Shown: positions 12,781 to 23,937, numbered from the stretch's first letter. The stretch is DNA of 64,000 nt from Chlamydoabsidia padenii (GCA_025330725.1 JAIWND010000002.1:1054001-1118000), one strand, 5' to 3'. Translations and numbers: made by a program. The notes: a model not told the origin generated them from the sequence alone.

Positions 12781-13643
12781 ATGTCAACACAACGTCGAAG
12801 ACCCCAAAAAGAAGACGATGGACAAAGGGAACCACTTGATACAACAACACCTATAGCAACAACACATACTAGAAAAGACAACAAGTTGACTGTCAAAAAG
12901 GTGGCGACGACAAGCATTATAATTCTTGGTTGGGGTGTCGCATTCTTCTTCCTTGGCTCTTACCTATTGACTGAATCTTGGACCTGGGGTTATCGTGGTA
13001 AATGGACTAATCCTCATACATACCTACCTGTAAGTATTAATGGGGAAATAAACACAAGGAAAAGAATCGATGAATAACTCTGACTTTACGTAATGTAGCA
13101 AAAGCAACGAGTATTCACAGAAGAAGAATTACGACAATACGATGGAAGCAATCCCAACCTACCCATCTACTTGGCCGTGGAGTAAGTAGTTGAAACACCA
13201 CATATGAAGACTGACTCTAATCCTCTTCTTGGTTTTATGTTGTTGTTGTTGTTGATTTTTGGTCGATAGCGGAGATGTATTTGATGTTACAAAAGGACGT
13301 GGCTGGTATGGATACGTAAGTCTATATAAATATAGAATGGGGAAACCCCTTTCTTAAACAAACTAACCTTTTTTTTTTTTTTTTTTTTCGATAGGGTGGA
13401 TCTTATGGTCACTTCTCTGGAAAAGATGCTGCTCGGGCATATGTTACTGGATGTTTCGAAGACCATTTGACACACGATCTACGCGGATTAACACCAGCTC
13501 AATTGAAAGGTGTGGCACATTGGAAATCGTTTTATAACAACCATCACACTTATCATAAAATTGGCACCGTTATACACCCACCATTAGATGACAGCACCCC
13601 AATTCCTCCCCCGTGTCAACAAGCAGTAGGTAGCAAGCCATGA
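12781..13643 (+). CDS. Membrane-anchored cytochrome-b5-like heme-binding (MAPR-type) protein
   Basis: Exons 12781-13029, 13099-13181, 13270-13315 and 13395-13643 give 208 aa. A basic, Thr-rich N-terminus leads to one transmembrane segment at about residues 41-62 (SIIILGWGVAFFFLGSYLL). The b5/steroid-binding fold typical of the progesterone-receptor-membrane-component/neudesin family follows: FTEEELRQYDG, IYLAVDGDVFDVTKGRGWYG, GGSYGHFSGKDAARA, then LTPAQLKGVAHWKSFY. Family members bind heme through Tyr residues and support P450 or sterol enzymes in the ER; that role here is inferred. The upstream in-frame ATG at 12715 lies in pyrimidine-rich leader, so 12781 is preferred. It is divergent from SUR2. 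Confidence 0.85.
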
Positions 13644-13856
13644 AACATTCATCATCCTTGAAACAATCTTTTAATAGTGGTGGCATTATATTATAGTTTA
13701 GCCTTCTTTAACATAATGTTATACAAATAAACATCTTTTTTACATATAAAGACAACCTGACATTACTCTCTCTCTCTCTCTCCCCCCCCCCCATCTCCTT
13801 CTCTCTCTTTACTTGGAATTCTTTTTTTTTTTTTTTTTTTTTTTTTTGGAAACAAA

Positions 13857-14126
13857 ATGGTTGATAGTGGTAAACCTGGATGTTGTGGAAATGAATGTGC
13901 CTGTGAACAAAATGCCTGTGCCTGTGGTGATGATGGCCAACAATGTGCCTGTCAAAACAACAACAAATGTCAATGTAGCAGGTAATAGTGGATAAAGAAA
14001 CATTCTTCTTACAAAACTAATTTCTTTATCCATAATAATAGTCAATCCGAAGTCTGTGGATGTGGTGATAACTGTCAATGCGCTGAACAAGAATCTACCA
14101 CGGATGGATGTAAATGCTCGCAATAA
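13857..14126 (+). CDS. Metallothionein
   Basis: Small Cys-rich metal chelator that buffers Cu, Zn or Cd in the cytosol. Exons 13857-13981 and 14042-14126 give 69 aa with 16 cysteines: one CC pair (9,10) and seven C-x-C pairs (14/16, 21/23, 30/32, 38/40, 47/49, 53/55, 65/67). There are no aromatic residues, as is usual for metallothioneins. The intron splits the protein between C40 and C47, giving domains of ten and six cysteines. Spacing is typical of fungal metallothioneins without matching the short Neurospora type. An unusually long T run (13822-13847) sits directly before the start codon. A long open frame on the opposite strand is only the shadow of the Cys codons. I saw no clear metal-response element upstream. 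Confidence 0.88.
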
Positions 14127-15383
14127 CCCTAATTGCCTTCCCACTTGGAATAGTAACATGTGCTTGTTTTTTATTACTTTTATTGATTAAAGAAAGTAAT
14201 GATGATATTCATATACAATAATTGTCTTACATTACTGTTTTACTGTCTCCATGAATGTGTCAAATGAAAAGAAAAAAAGAAAAAGAAAAAAAAAGACTCG
14301 GTCGGGATTTTAACTTGCATAGACATCTTGCATGTTACTTGGACTTTTACCCATTCTTCCTCGTTTTTCATTGATTGAGGAGGGGTTTACTGTCGAATGA
14401 AACAATATAGATTAGAGGAACTCGTGGATGAGTAACAAGAGAAGTTAATTATCATGAGTGATGATCTTTACAGTACACACATATTTTTGAGTACTTGCTA
14501 GAAAAAGTTATATTATGAGCGTGCAAGTATATATTATATATCACCAATCATTCATAATTGACATGTTTTATATAACAATAGAAACAAACCAATTATGATA
14601 AATCTATGATACAAGTAAGAAGCAATCCCCCCCCTCCTTTTTATACGAGGTCGATTTCAGGGTCCTTTTTTGGGATGAGAATAATTTCAAATACCGCACG
14701 TTTCATCTGCATAATAATGGGCATCGTAAGGTAAAATGAATGTCTTTTTTTTCGATCCCGGATATGCACACATATGGAGTCATACATAATTTAAAGGGAA
14801 AAGTTGATATAAAATACAATCATCACTATGATCCTTCAAATCAATAAGATACAATATGCAGGTGGTACGATCTGGTTCTGAAAAGAGGGTACATGCGTAT
14901 CATATTATCTTGAAGAAAAGACCATCCAGTACGGCCATTGTATATACTGGTATGTAGAACAATATTATATAGGAGAACAAACATAATCAAATCAAGTTCT
15001 TCTAACAAAGCCAATACACTTCCTCCTTTTTTTTTTTTTTTTTTTTTTTCCTTTCTAAAAGGATAGCATATGGTTCTGGCGGTCCATTTTTTGACTATCC
15101 GAAAAAGTAAATCTGTTTGTGTGAGTGTGCGTGTGCGTGTGTGACACTCCTTTTTTAAATTATATTTCGATCCCCCCCCCTTTTTTTTTTGGTCTCTCTC
15201 TCTTTCTCTCTTTTATTACTTATTTTCTCCTGCCTCTTTTTTTTTTATTTTTATATATATATTCTATCCTTTTATCCTTTCCTTTATAAACGACATTCGT
15301 TCCTTCACGTCGTTTCCTTATTCTTCCTCTCTTTCTCTCTCTCTCTCTTCCTTTACGATTGTCAAAATCAACTCCACTATACT
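14127..15383. other. 1.26-kb intergenic region
   Basis: No gene found. It contains a CGGGATTT element at 14303-14310, a GTGTGCG-type microsatellite at about 15117-15143, long T runs near 15028-15050 and 15180-15250, and the CT-rich leader of the kinase gene. Confidence 0.5.
14303..14310 (+). promoter_or_regulatory. CGGGATTT element, orphan
   Basis: Exact octamer (GTCGGGATTTTAAC) in the intergenic stretch after the metallothionein gene. No start codon with a good reading frame was found close by on either strand. Confidence 0.3.
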
Positions 15384-16083
15384 ATGCATCCTCCTACCAC
15401 CCAAGACGTCAAAGATGCTCAAAACAAACTACAACAATCGTGCTCTGAAACCACAGCCGTACCTAAATCAGCAAGTACAACAACAACCATCGCCGTCAAA
15501 CGACGTTCTTTGGGATCACTCAAATCACTCGCCAATAAACACCATAACACACCTTCGGAAAAGGTATAACTTTTGGTAAAAAAAAGATACAGGATACATG
15601 TCCATACTTTTTGTCTTACTCAATCTTCTCTTCTTTAGCCTGCTGTTTGGCGTTCCCCTGGTCACTGTGAAATACCTGACATTTTAGGCAAAGCGTACCT
15701 TCAACCTGCTCAACCTCCACCAAAACATGTCACCAAGAAACAAACAACTGCTCCTGTAATAGTAAGGGTAAGTTGGTTTAAGGGAAGGAAAGGATCTATC
15801 ACTTGGCCAATACCTGACGAGAAAAAAACAACAACAACAACTATATTTATAACATGAAATACTCACCATGTTGATTCCCTTTTTTGTACTTGCTTCTTCT
15901 AGCCCCCATGGTATCCTGCTTGTGGTAGCAATTGGACACCCTCACCTCCCACTCCTGTTATCAAACATGATGAAACTCTATTCGAAAAACGATTACGAAA
16001 AGCTATTCCCAAGATCACTTTGATTGCTACTCCTAAATCAAGGTTTATTGGCTCAAAAGAAATCGGAACTGGGCAAGTTGAAT

Positions 16084-16114
<31 letters not shown>

Positions 16115-17219
16115 GGTCATGCATACTAAATTCATGCATCTCTTCTCATTAGTGTTAATGGTGCGGTGATTCAAGTCACTGTGCGTGGATCCAATACTCG
16201 TTTGGCCTTGAAACGATGTAAACTGGACCATGATAGGGAATATCGGGCTGCTATTGTACGGGAATTACGAATTATGGCAACGGGACATAACAATCTGATC
16301 AAACTCAAGGAAGCTGCTGTATACAAGAACGAAGTGTGGATCGCTATGGACTTGATGCAATGTAGTGTCTTTGCTGTGTTATGCTGCCGAAGTTTACCGG
16401 AAGAATATGCCATCTATATTGCCAGAGAAGTAAGTAAATAACTAATGAAACCCAAATTGAATCAATTGTGAATTCATATATTAATGCCACTTTTATTTGG
16501 GAATGATCTTTAGACACTCAATGCTTTAGCTTATCTACATACAAAAGGATTTATTCATCGTGATGTGAAATGTGAAAATCTTTTGATCAGTCATACCGGG
16601 GAAATCAAACTAGGTAAGCAAATTGACTTAAGATATGGTGAAAGGTACTAATATGCTTTTGTCTCTTATTTGTAGCTGACTTTGGATTAGCGACAAGTAC
16701 AAAACATGTAAATCAAGAACGACTTGGAACAGCAAAGGTAAGATGGGGTTTGAAGGAATCATACATTCCTCGGTATTTAAACTGTTATCTATCTAGTGGA
16801 TGGCCCCTGAAGTGATTCAAGAACAACCCTATGGTGAAAAGGCGGATCTCTGGTCGCTTGGTATCACCCTGATCGAAATGATGGATCGTGTTCCTCCTCA
16901 CTACTCAACCAAGCACGACGAAGAAGTATTCCAAAAGATCCTTGATGAACCAAGTCCCACTTTTAACTATAGTTACCCCACAATATATTGTACTGGTTTG
17001 GTCGCTTGGCTGCTTGAAGAAGATCCGAATAACCGACCATCAGCAAAGGACGTTATGATGGTAAAGAATTATAACATTAACTGCATGATAACCAATGGAT
17101 ACTAACTCTTTTTTTTTTCTTCTTTATGATAGGAACTTGACTTCCATGTTAAACAAGGTTTACTAAAGACTTCTGATGCCCAAAATTTGTCCATCTTTGT
17201 CAACAAAACACTAGTATAG
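15384..17219 (+). CDS. STE20/PAK-like serine/threonine protein kinase
   Basis: Eight exons (15384-15563, 15639-15767, 15903-16072, 16153-16429, 16514-16613, 16676-16737, 16797-17060, 17133-17219) give 422 aa. Residues 1-150 are basic, Ser/Thr- and Pro-rich without a visible CRIB or SH3 domain. The kinase domain runs from IGTGVNGAV (glycine loop, 157-165) with the ATP lysine in LALK180, through HRD269VKCENLL and D287FGLAT, to [22 protein letters not shown] and [10 protein letters not shown]. All catalytic residues are present. The sequence around HRD and APE fits the STE20 group loosely, with some MAPKKK-like features (KWMAPE). The intron after 16072 has a GC donor (GCAAGT) rather than GT; the join restores the glycine loop exactly. 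The upstream regulator is unknown. Confidence 0.85.
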
Positions 17220-17433
17220 TTACAAACCCCCCCTCTCCTTCCCTTTTGTTTAACTTATGACTATCTAATAAATAAAATTACACACATTACATATCATAAC
17301 GTATCATACATGGGTATTCTCGTCCATGTCATTTGAATCATACATTCTTTAGGAAATATCTCGGCTTTGGAACATTAAAATGCTTCCCGATGTGGTTTTT
17401 ATATCTCTTTCTTTTTCCACTCATAAACAGAAT

Positions 17434-18415
17434 ATGCATCACTCTTATCCATTTAATCTTTTGGTTTGTTTTATCATTGTGGGTTGTGCCTTTGGGCTGA
17501 CTGTGCATAGTAGAGGTACTCATTCATGCAAAAAAAAGTCGATGATAAAAAGAAAGATTAACTAGCCATCTTGTATATTTTGGTTTTATTAAATACAGAC
17601 TGCAAAAAAGGCCAAGTCTGCTCTCATCATTCAATTAAGGGTTGTGAGAATAGTGAGGGAAAACCATCATGTCAATCATCATGTCCCGGCATCATGTGCT
17701 CAATAAAAGCCATACCATGGTAGGGTTTAACAGAAACAGGCAGAAAATTATTTAATCGCCGTTTAAAATATTGAAAGCTCAGCTTTTTTTTTTCTTTCGC
17801 TCTTCTCCCTTTTTTTTTTTTTTTTTCTTCTTATTTCAACAGCCCAGAAAAATGTCCTACCTCTTGTGAATACCATGGTCCAGCCTGCTGTCCATTTTTA
17901 GGTGAACCCACTTGTCCGATAACTTGCAACACACTTCTTCCTTGTGACGTAACACCTTGTCCTGACGAATGCCAAGACGAATGCTTCTATCCAAATACTA
18001 CTCCCTGTTGTCCAAGAAGTGGCAAATCTGTGTGTCGGTCTGAATTCAATACAGATGGCTCCACTCAACAAGGCAGTCTTTTGAAACGTGATACGTCTGA
18101 CAAGTCCATCTTTGTATTTTCATCTGGGAACAAAGAACAAGATATTTGTGTTGGTATGATCGTACCTTGGTAAATACAATCGACAAGATGTCTTCTTCCC
18201 CGCCCTAACTTTTATATTTGTCTAGTCCTTCTGAATGTCCTGACGATTGCGAATATCCCACCAATGTCTCATGTCCACTAACAAAAACACCAAAATGCCG
18301 ATCTACAACAAATGCCGACCAAGTTAATAATAACGAAATAGCAACATTGAATGATCTGATAAAGGAATGGATGGATCGTCTCATGCGAACGGACCAACCC
18401 CTGATTCATGGATAG
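17434..18415 (+). CDS. Secreted cysteine-rich protein, unknown function
   Basis: Exons 17434-17515, 17599-17719, 17843-18169 and 18226-18415 give 239 aa. MHHSYPFNLLVCFIIVGCAF is a clear signal peptide. The mature protein carries repeated Cys clusters of the type CPxxC...CCP...CP: CPEKCPTSC, CCPFLGEPTCPITC, CPDECQDEC, CCPRSG and CPSECPDDC. A LLKRD site between the second and third modules may be cut by a Kex2-like protease. Introns 2 and 3 both interrupt a Cys codon in phase 2 before P-x-x-C-P, suggesting the modules arose by exon duplication. The last 40 residues are charged and lack Cys. A CCP...CCP pattern hints at a disulfide-knotted cell-wall or extracellular protein, but I do not recognise the family. 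Confidence 0.72.
17754..17777 (+). repeat. Copy 1 of a dispersed 24-nt sequence (AAtCGCCGtTTaAAAtattGA)
   Basis: Lies in intron 2 of the Cys-rich gene. Two similar copies occur at 27746-27770 and 41686-41709. Nature unknown. Confidence 0.35.
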
Positions 18416-18851
18416 GCTCAACAGATCGGCAAGGGCAGGGTGGCAACATCATCTACTCTTTGACTTATATAACTGGACATGAGGAATGTAAGTGAATGGG
18501 TTAAAATCATCAATAGAATACTAATGCTTTAGCCCTTCTTCAACTTGGGTGCTGCTCTTCTCATATCTTTGGCACCGAACTTTTGGTCCATGTAGTTTAT
18601 AGTTAGTAAATAGTATCCATTGTTGATTGTTACTTTTTGATTAATAATAATAAAAAGGATACATCTTTTCACTGTTTTAAAGTTATGGTGATGGTGGGAA
18701 AAAAAAAAAAAATAGGCCAAAGAAGGAAATGCGGTACGAACTCATTGATCACTCACATGATCTCTAACCAATCAATATCACTTACTTTTATTACTCCACC
18801 ACTGACATAATCGTTTTTTTATGTCGGGTAAATCAAGAAGGTTGGTAATTT

Positions 18852-18859
18852 AAATCCCG
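18852..18859 (-). promoter_or_regulatory. CGGGATTT element, orphan
   Basis: Exact octamer on the minus strand (ACCGGGATTTAAATTAC). No coding region could be assigned on either side. Confidence 0.3.
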
Positions 18860-19879
18860 GTATGCATTTGGATTGGTGAGTTGTCAGGGACCATCGTTAC
18901 TTTTAGGTTTTTGGAATACCGATTCTTCTCAGATAAGGTTTTCTCATGGATCTTTAAAACACTACCTAATTTGATCATCTTGCTCAAACCAAGGAGGGAT
19001 CTACTCATGAATGAAAAGTAAAAGTGCAGGAAAAGAAGGATAGGAAACATGATGATGGCTGGGTAGTGATGTTTGCAGTAAAACACGTGGTGTCAGCATA
19101 TATAGGCTGTCGGTAAATCACATCATTCTTTTTTTTTTTCAAATATGTCACGCAAGTACTAGGCAGTTTGATTGGATATTCTTAACTTTTGGAGAGAGAG
19201 AAAGTTTCGGGGGTTCGCAGGTAAATACTTCTGCTGATAAGGGTAAAAAAGCTTACTATTTGATATTGACTTGATCAGATGAATTTGCCCCCCCCCTTTT
19301 TTTTTTGTGGGATGACACGACTGCACCATTGACAAAGGTGCCTCTTTTTTTTTTTTTTTTTTTTCTCCTCTCCCGATAAAGTGATAGATGGAATCCATTG
19401 GTTTTGTTTTGGTTTTGTTGATCCTAATTCAAGCTCCCTTATCTTTGATCCTCTTGTTCTTTCATTTCCTTTCCCAGCGATTTGATTAATTGGATCGGCG
19501 GGATGTGAACATTTTGTCCCACGATCCAAAAAAAAAAAAAAAAAGTGGGTGGTTAAAAATGAAGGGTGCCTGCTCATGTGCTGATATACCCTTTGTATTT
19601 CCTAATGGAGATCTTTATCCTCAATCCCGCTTCTCGACTTTGTTTCCTTTGGAAGACTATTTCACTATATTAATGACCGTGGGATAATTCCTTAGCACCT
19701 ATGAAAAAGAAAATCTGGAAATCATCATCATCATTGGGATAGTTAAACTATACACCTAGTAATAACTGATGTTATTTTCTTTTTGTATATATCATCGGCA
19801 TCATCATTGGTTAGATGATAAGCAACCATATTTGTACGAGCTGAGTATGATACATCCATCCATTTTTTTTTTAGAAAAG

Positions 19880-19887
19880 CGGGATTT
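19880..19887 (+). promoter_or_regulatory. CGGGATTT element upstream of the peptide transporter
   Basis: Part of GCGGGATTTGAAATAT, 102 nt before the ATG at 19982, followed by about 60 nt of T/C-rich leader. The same 16-mer, to the base, recurs at 22321. Confidence 0.5.
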
Positions 19888-19981
19888 GAAATATTCTGAT
19901 CAATTTAAAAAGTTGATTTTTTCTTCCAAACCTTCTTTCTCTCCTCTCTCCCACTTTTTTTTTATATTTTTTTTATAACAC

Positions 19982-21919
19982 ATGTCGGAAAAACGTGAAG
20001 AAGTGTCTATTCAACAGACCACTTACGAAAAAAGCGAATTCCAAACACATACTGAAGTTCTCGACACTTCACTGGATGAATACCCTGAACCTACTGATCA
20101 AGATTGGAAAAGCTTACGTGAAGTTTCCGATGTTGTACCCAAATCAGCCTATCTTGTCATCCTAATCGAATTCTGTGAACGGTTTACTTACTATGGTCTG
20201 ACTGGTCCCTTCCAAAACTATATTCAAAACCCTGCCTCTGCTTCCTTCCCTGCTGATCATCCTGGTGCAATGTAAGTTTATATACATACAATGATACAAT
20301 GACTCATGCTTTTTTTTTTCTAGGGGAAAGGGTCAACAAACTGCTACTGCTCTTACAACTTTCTTCCAATTCTGGTGTTACATTACTCCAATCATTGGGT
20401 AAGAAGTATTCTCAAACTTACAAAAGTAACTATGATTCTCATTCGGACTTTTTTTTATTATTTTTCTTTTAGGGCTATTATTGCTGATCAATATCTTGGT
20501 AAATACAAAACAATTGTGTTGTTTGCTGGTATCTATCTTGTTGGTTTGGTGATTCTGACCGCCACAGCCAGTCCAGCTGCTATCGCCAGTGGTGCTACAT
20601 TCCCGGGTTTTATTGTCTCCATCATCATCATTGGTCTCGGCACAGGTGGTATCAAAGCCAACGTCTCTCCTTTGGTGGCCGAACAGTATCGCTCAAGAAC
20701 GGCCTATGTCAAAACACTCAAGAACGGTGATCGTGTGATCGTGACTCCTCAAGCTACTTACCAAAAGATCTTCAACATGTTTTACTGGGGTATCAATGTT
20801 GGTTCCTTGTCTGCTATTGCCACTACTGAATTGGAAAAGAATGTCGGCTTCTGGGCTGCCTATTTGTTGCCTACTTGTATGTTTTTACCTTGCATTGTCG
20901 TGGTGCTCCTTGGTCACAAACAATATGTCACAACTCCTCCTCGTGGTTCTGTCTTTTTGGAAGCTGGTAAACTCTTTATGTTTAGCCGCAAGGTCAAGGG
21001 TGGATTGGAAGCTTGCAAACCTTCTCTGCTTCAAATCAGCCATCCCGAACTCGCTGCTGTTGCTACTTGGGATGATATCTTCGTTGATGAACTGAAGCGT
21101 ACCTTACGTGCCTGTATTGTCTTTTGTTGGTTCCCTATTTACTGGTTATGCTACTCTCAAATCACCAACAATTTGATCTCTCAAGCTGGTAAGAAATAAT
21201 GAGAAAGGGGCTTACATGACATCGGATACTAATCTCTTTTTTTTTCTTCTTCTTCTTTACTAGGTACCATGCTGACTGGAAATGTACCCAATGACATTAT
21301 GCAAAACATTGATCCTCTTGTTCTGATTATTGCCATTCCCATTATGGATCGTATCATCTACCCAGCACTTCGTAAATACGGCTTCCCTATGCGTCCTATC
21401 TTCCGTATCACTCTTGGTTTCTTGTTTGGTGCCATTGCAATGGCATACACTGCTGGTATCCAATCCTTGATCTACAATACCCCTCCTTATTACAACTTCC
21501 CCTCTGAAGGTGAAACTGGTCAAAATTGGATCTCTGCTGCTTATCAAATTCCCTCATACGTCTTTATTGCTCTGTCCGAAATCTTTGCTTCCATCACCGG
21601 TTTGGAATACGCTTACAAGAAGGCTCCTCAATCTATGAAATCTATCGTCATGGCTCTCTTCTTATTCACCAATTGTTTTGCCTCTCTCCTTGCCTTTGCT
21701 CTGGTGCCTGTCACTGTGGATCCTAAACTTCACTGGATGTTTACTGGTGTCGCCTGTGCTGCCTTTGTCTGTGCTGTATTGATCTACATTTTGCATGGTA
21801 AGAACGATGCTACCGATGTGGAAGAAGATGCTATTGGCCGAAACAATGATCAATTGAACGATTATACCAAGCACAAGTCAAACGTGGCCGAGTATGAAGC
21901 TGAAAAAGGTGGATTGTAG
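19982..21919 (+). CDS. PTR2: Proton-coupled di/tripeptide transporter (POT/PTR family)
   Basis: Plasma-membrane importer of small peptides for nitrogen supply. Exons 19982-20271, 20324-20398, 20473-21188 and 21264-21919 give 578 aa, typical for fungal Ptr2. The family's proton-coupling signature E63FCERFTYYG72 is intact, followed by FQNYI. The second POT signature region appears as GLGTGGIKANVSPLVAEQY. Repeated hydrophobic helices fit about twelve membrane spans. The N-terminal 50 residues are acidic and cytoplasmic. The long loop after helix 6 with KTLKNGDRVIV is usual in fungal members. The C-terminus is charged with several lysines that could serve for ubiquitin-driven endocytosis (inference). 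The start at 19982 is the first ATG after a pyrimidine-rich leader. Confidence 0.95.
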
Positions 21920-22511
21920 TTGTAATTATTACTTTATAGATATAGTTAATTAATTATTTATAGTGGGGATGTTGACTAGGAAGTGGTTGATCATTGATTG
22001 ATTAATTACCATTGGTCTTCTTCTTCATCTTATCTTTGTCCTGTAATCATACTTATTATTATTGTATCAGTTTACTTAACATATTATACTCTTAATATAT
22101 ACTTGATTGGATTGTAATCTATTTATTTCTTACTCAATAAAACAATGTTTATATTTTTTACTTCTTGATCAACTTGAAGTCTATGTATAGATAAAAATCA
22201 ATACGTCTATTCAATTTAATCACCCCTTTGATTGGCATGTTATAACAGGGGTGCTGTAGGGTCGAGGACATTCATGCAAAGATTCGGATGTCCCATGTTT
22301 TGATCCCCGCTCCTTCAAATGCGGGATTTGAAATATCCTTTTTTAAACAAAATAAAAAGGTGGGCATTATCACAGATTTCCCCCCTCCTCTTTCCATTCT
22401 CATATTCACAGCTCTTTAATCTCTCTACCATCCACGACACTCAATTCAATATACTTTACTCTGTGATGTCAAGATATTCCGTCCACTCCTCTTTCTCTAT
22501 AGCCAAATATC
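21920..22511. other. Intergenic region after the peptide transporter
   Basis: Contains the transporter's AT-rich 3' end, a small inverted repeat (GGACAT...ATGTCC, about 22268-22295) and the CGGGATTT element at 22322-22329 with a C/T-rich leader behind it. Confidence 0.45.
22322..22329 (+). promoter_or_regulatory. CGGGATTT element before the micro-ORFs
   Basis: Within GCGGGATTTGAAATAT, the same 16 bases as at 19879 before the peptide transporter. It is followed by a pyrimidine-rich stretch (22378-22440), which suggests a transcript start although no large gene follows. Confidence 0.45.
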
Positions 22512-22679
22512 ATGGACAACTGTTTACATCAAGAAGGATATACTTGGAACCCACTTGGCAACAATGACCAACTATCAACTCCATCAGGGCATCAACAGGG
22601 ACTAGTAACAACAAGAGTAAAGATGTGCGGATGGGTACAAATGTGGAACTTGTCATTATTAGTGCGCTTGTCATTTTAG
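22512..22679 (+). CDS. Candidate micro-ORF, 55 aa
   Basis: The ORF from ATG 22512 to TAG 22677-22679 starts MDNCLHQEGYTWNPLGNNDQ and is Gly/Asn/Gln-rich, then more hydrophobic. It is the more protein-like of two overlapping frames behind the element at 22322. Possible donors inside it (GTAACA, GTACAA) leave open that it is one exon of a spliced gene. No family recognised; low confidence. Confidence 0.25.
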   Translation: MDNCLHQEGYTWNPLGNNDQLSTPSGHQQGLVTTRVKMCGWVQMWNLSLLVRLSF

Positions 22680-22769
22680 ACAAAGGTAACATAAAACAAT
22701 AAAGGCTTTTCTTCTTCTGGGCGACTCAATTAACTTTGACTATATACAAGCATCTCGAAATAAACAACC

Positions 22770-22910
22770 ATGAATGAACAGACAGCGCACGACACCCATA
22801 AAATAAAAGGTAATATAAAACCTGATTGGATACCTTTTACAATATCCTTTATTCTTGTGCTTTTCATTGGTCAAATGCGACAACATAAACGATATGGTGG
22901 GTGGTTTTGA
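22770..22910 (+). CDS. Candidate small single-helix membrane protein, 46 aa
   Basis: Uninterrupted ORF from ATG 22770 to TGA 22908-22910. It is polar for the first 17 residues (MNEQTAHDTHKIKGNIK), then PDWIPFTISFILVLFIGQM, a clear transmembrane helix, then a basic tail (RQHKRYGGWF). An in-frame TAA precedes the ATG, so it is not an internal exon unless spliced after the ATG. The design (polar head, Trp/Pro at the membrane edge, positive tail) resembles small organelle membrane proteins, but I recognise no family. It could also be chance in AT-rich DNA. Confidence 0.4.
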   Translation: MNEQTAHDTHKIKGNIKPDWIPFTISFILVLFIGQMRQHKRYGGWF

Positions 22911-23937
22911 TCTTAGCATATATTTGGCACTATGTGGACAATCCTTTTACAAATCAAACATATGCCATCGTATAATAACATCAACACTGGATCTTCAACT
23001 TGAAACCCATCTAACTACAATCACAACTATAGATGGACCCTTTCGGCTTGATCACCACCATCATCACCATTGTATTAGAATAGTAGTATTAGATTATATC
23101 TTTATCTTTACAATAAAATTGTACCCTTTGATCAAAACTTGTTGTGCAGTTATTGTAAAATGTCCAGGTTAAGCGGAACTTAAAACCAGCGTCCCTTGGT
23201 CTCTGAAAAATGAGGACAGTTACTTATTCAAATGATCTAAAGATTGACCTAACACAAGGGTCCAAATGTTTGGCTTTTGTTTTGAATTATATTGGAAATA
23301 TATAATATATTGCACATTGCTACTTTAATCATTAGCATCAATTGGTAATTTGGTGAGTAATGGCGTTTCTGCACCAGGATTGTGGCGATCGGTATCGGGA
23401 TTCGAATTTTGTAAATACCATTTTTACCATCACACCCAAAGATTTTTTTTATAATTCCGATTCTAAAATTGCTATTTACGGCAAGGGCAAGGCAAAATAA
23501 AATTTTGGCCAATTTTTATCCACTTTGGGATTAGTACCTTTCGTGATAGCCAATAGAATCACTGTAATCATCATCCACTGACCACTGTCCATTGCTCATG
23601 ATCACTGCTTTTCAATCACGTATTACGTGTCATTTGCTATTAAAATTTGGGAGAATAAATGGTCTTTTATTACAAATATATATATATATATGCACCAAGT
23701 TATTTCTACAGTCTATATTACGATCTATGCTACAAAGGTAAGGGCCAGCCACCGAAACGACCATAGTCAACGGAGCGACCATCATCCATCGCCGGAAAGT
23801 CTGTGAAGAGCACCGGCTCATCCATCTTCAGAAGCATCCATTCATCCATTACCTGGGGTTTCCATCCATTCATTACCAAAGGGCTACCATCCATCGCCAA
23901 GAGATATTCATTACAAAAAGTAGTAGATAGTGAGGAA

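Larger units (their letters stand above)
18416..19981. other. 1.57-kb intergenic region
   Basis: No convincing gene. It has a CGGGATTT element on the minus strand (18852-18859), a variant GGCGGGATGTGAAC near 19497, several homopolymer runs, and an open stretch of about 42 codons starting near 19559 that lacks other support. The last 100 nt are the peptide transporter promoter and leader. Confidence 0.45.

Noticed and set aside
13809..14159. Long open frame antisense to the metallothionein
   Set aside because: It is the reverse-strand shadow of Cys-rich codons and starts in poly-A; no splice or promoter support.
19490..19687. 42-codon ORF near 19559
   Set aside because: No splice partner, no leader and no protein-like features beyond openness.
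22240..22320. tRNA-like stretch with GATCCCCGC after the peptide transporter
   Set aside because: No acceptor stem pairing and no A-box; the inverted repeat does not fold as a cloverleaf.
23785..23905. CATCCAT-rich stretch considered as a CRISPR-like or satellite array
   Set aside because: Units vary in length and sequence without regular spacers; better described as degenerate low-complexity repeats.
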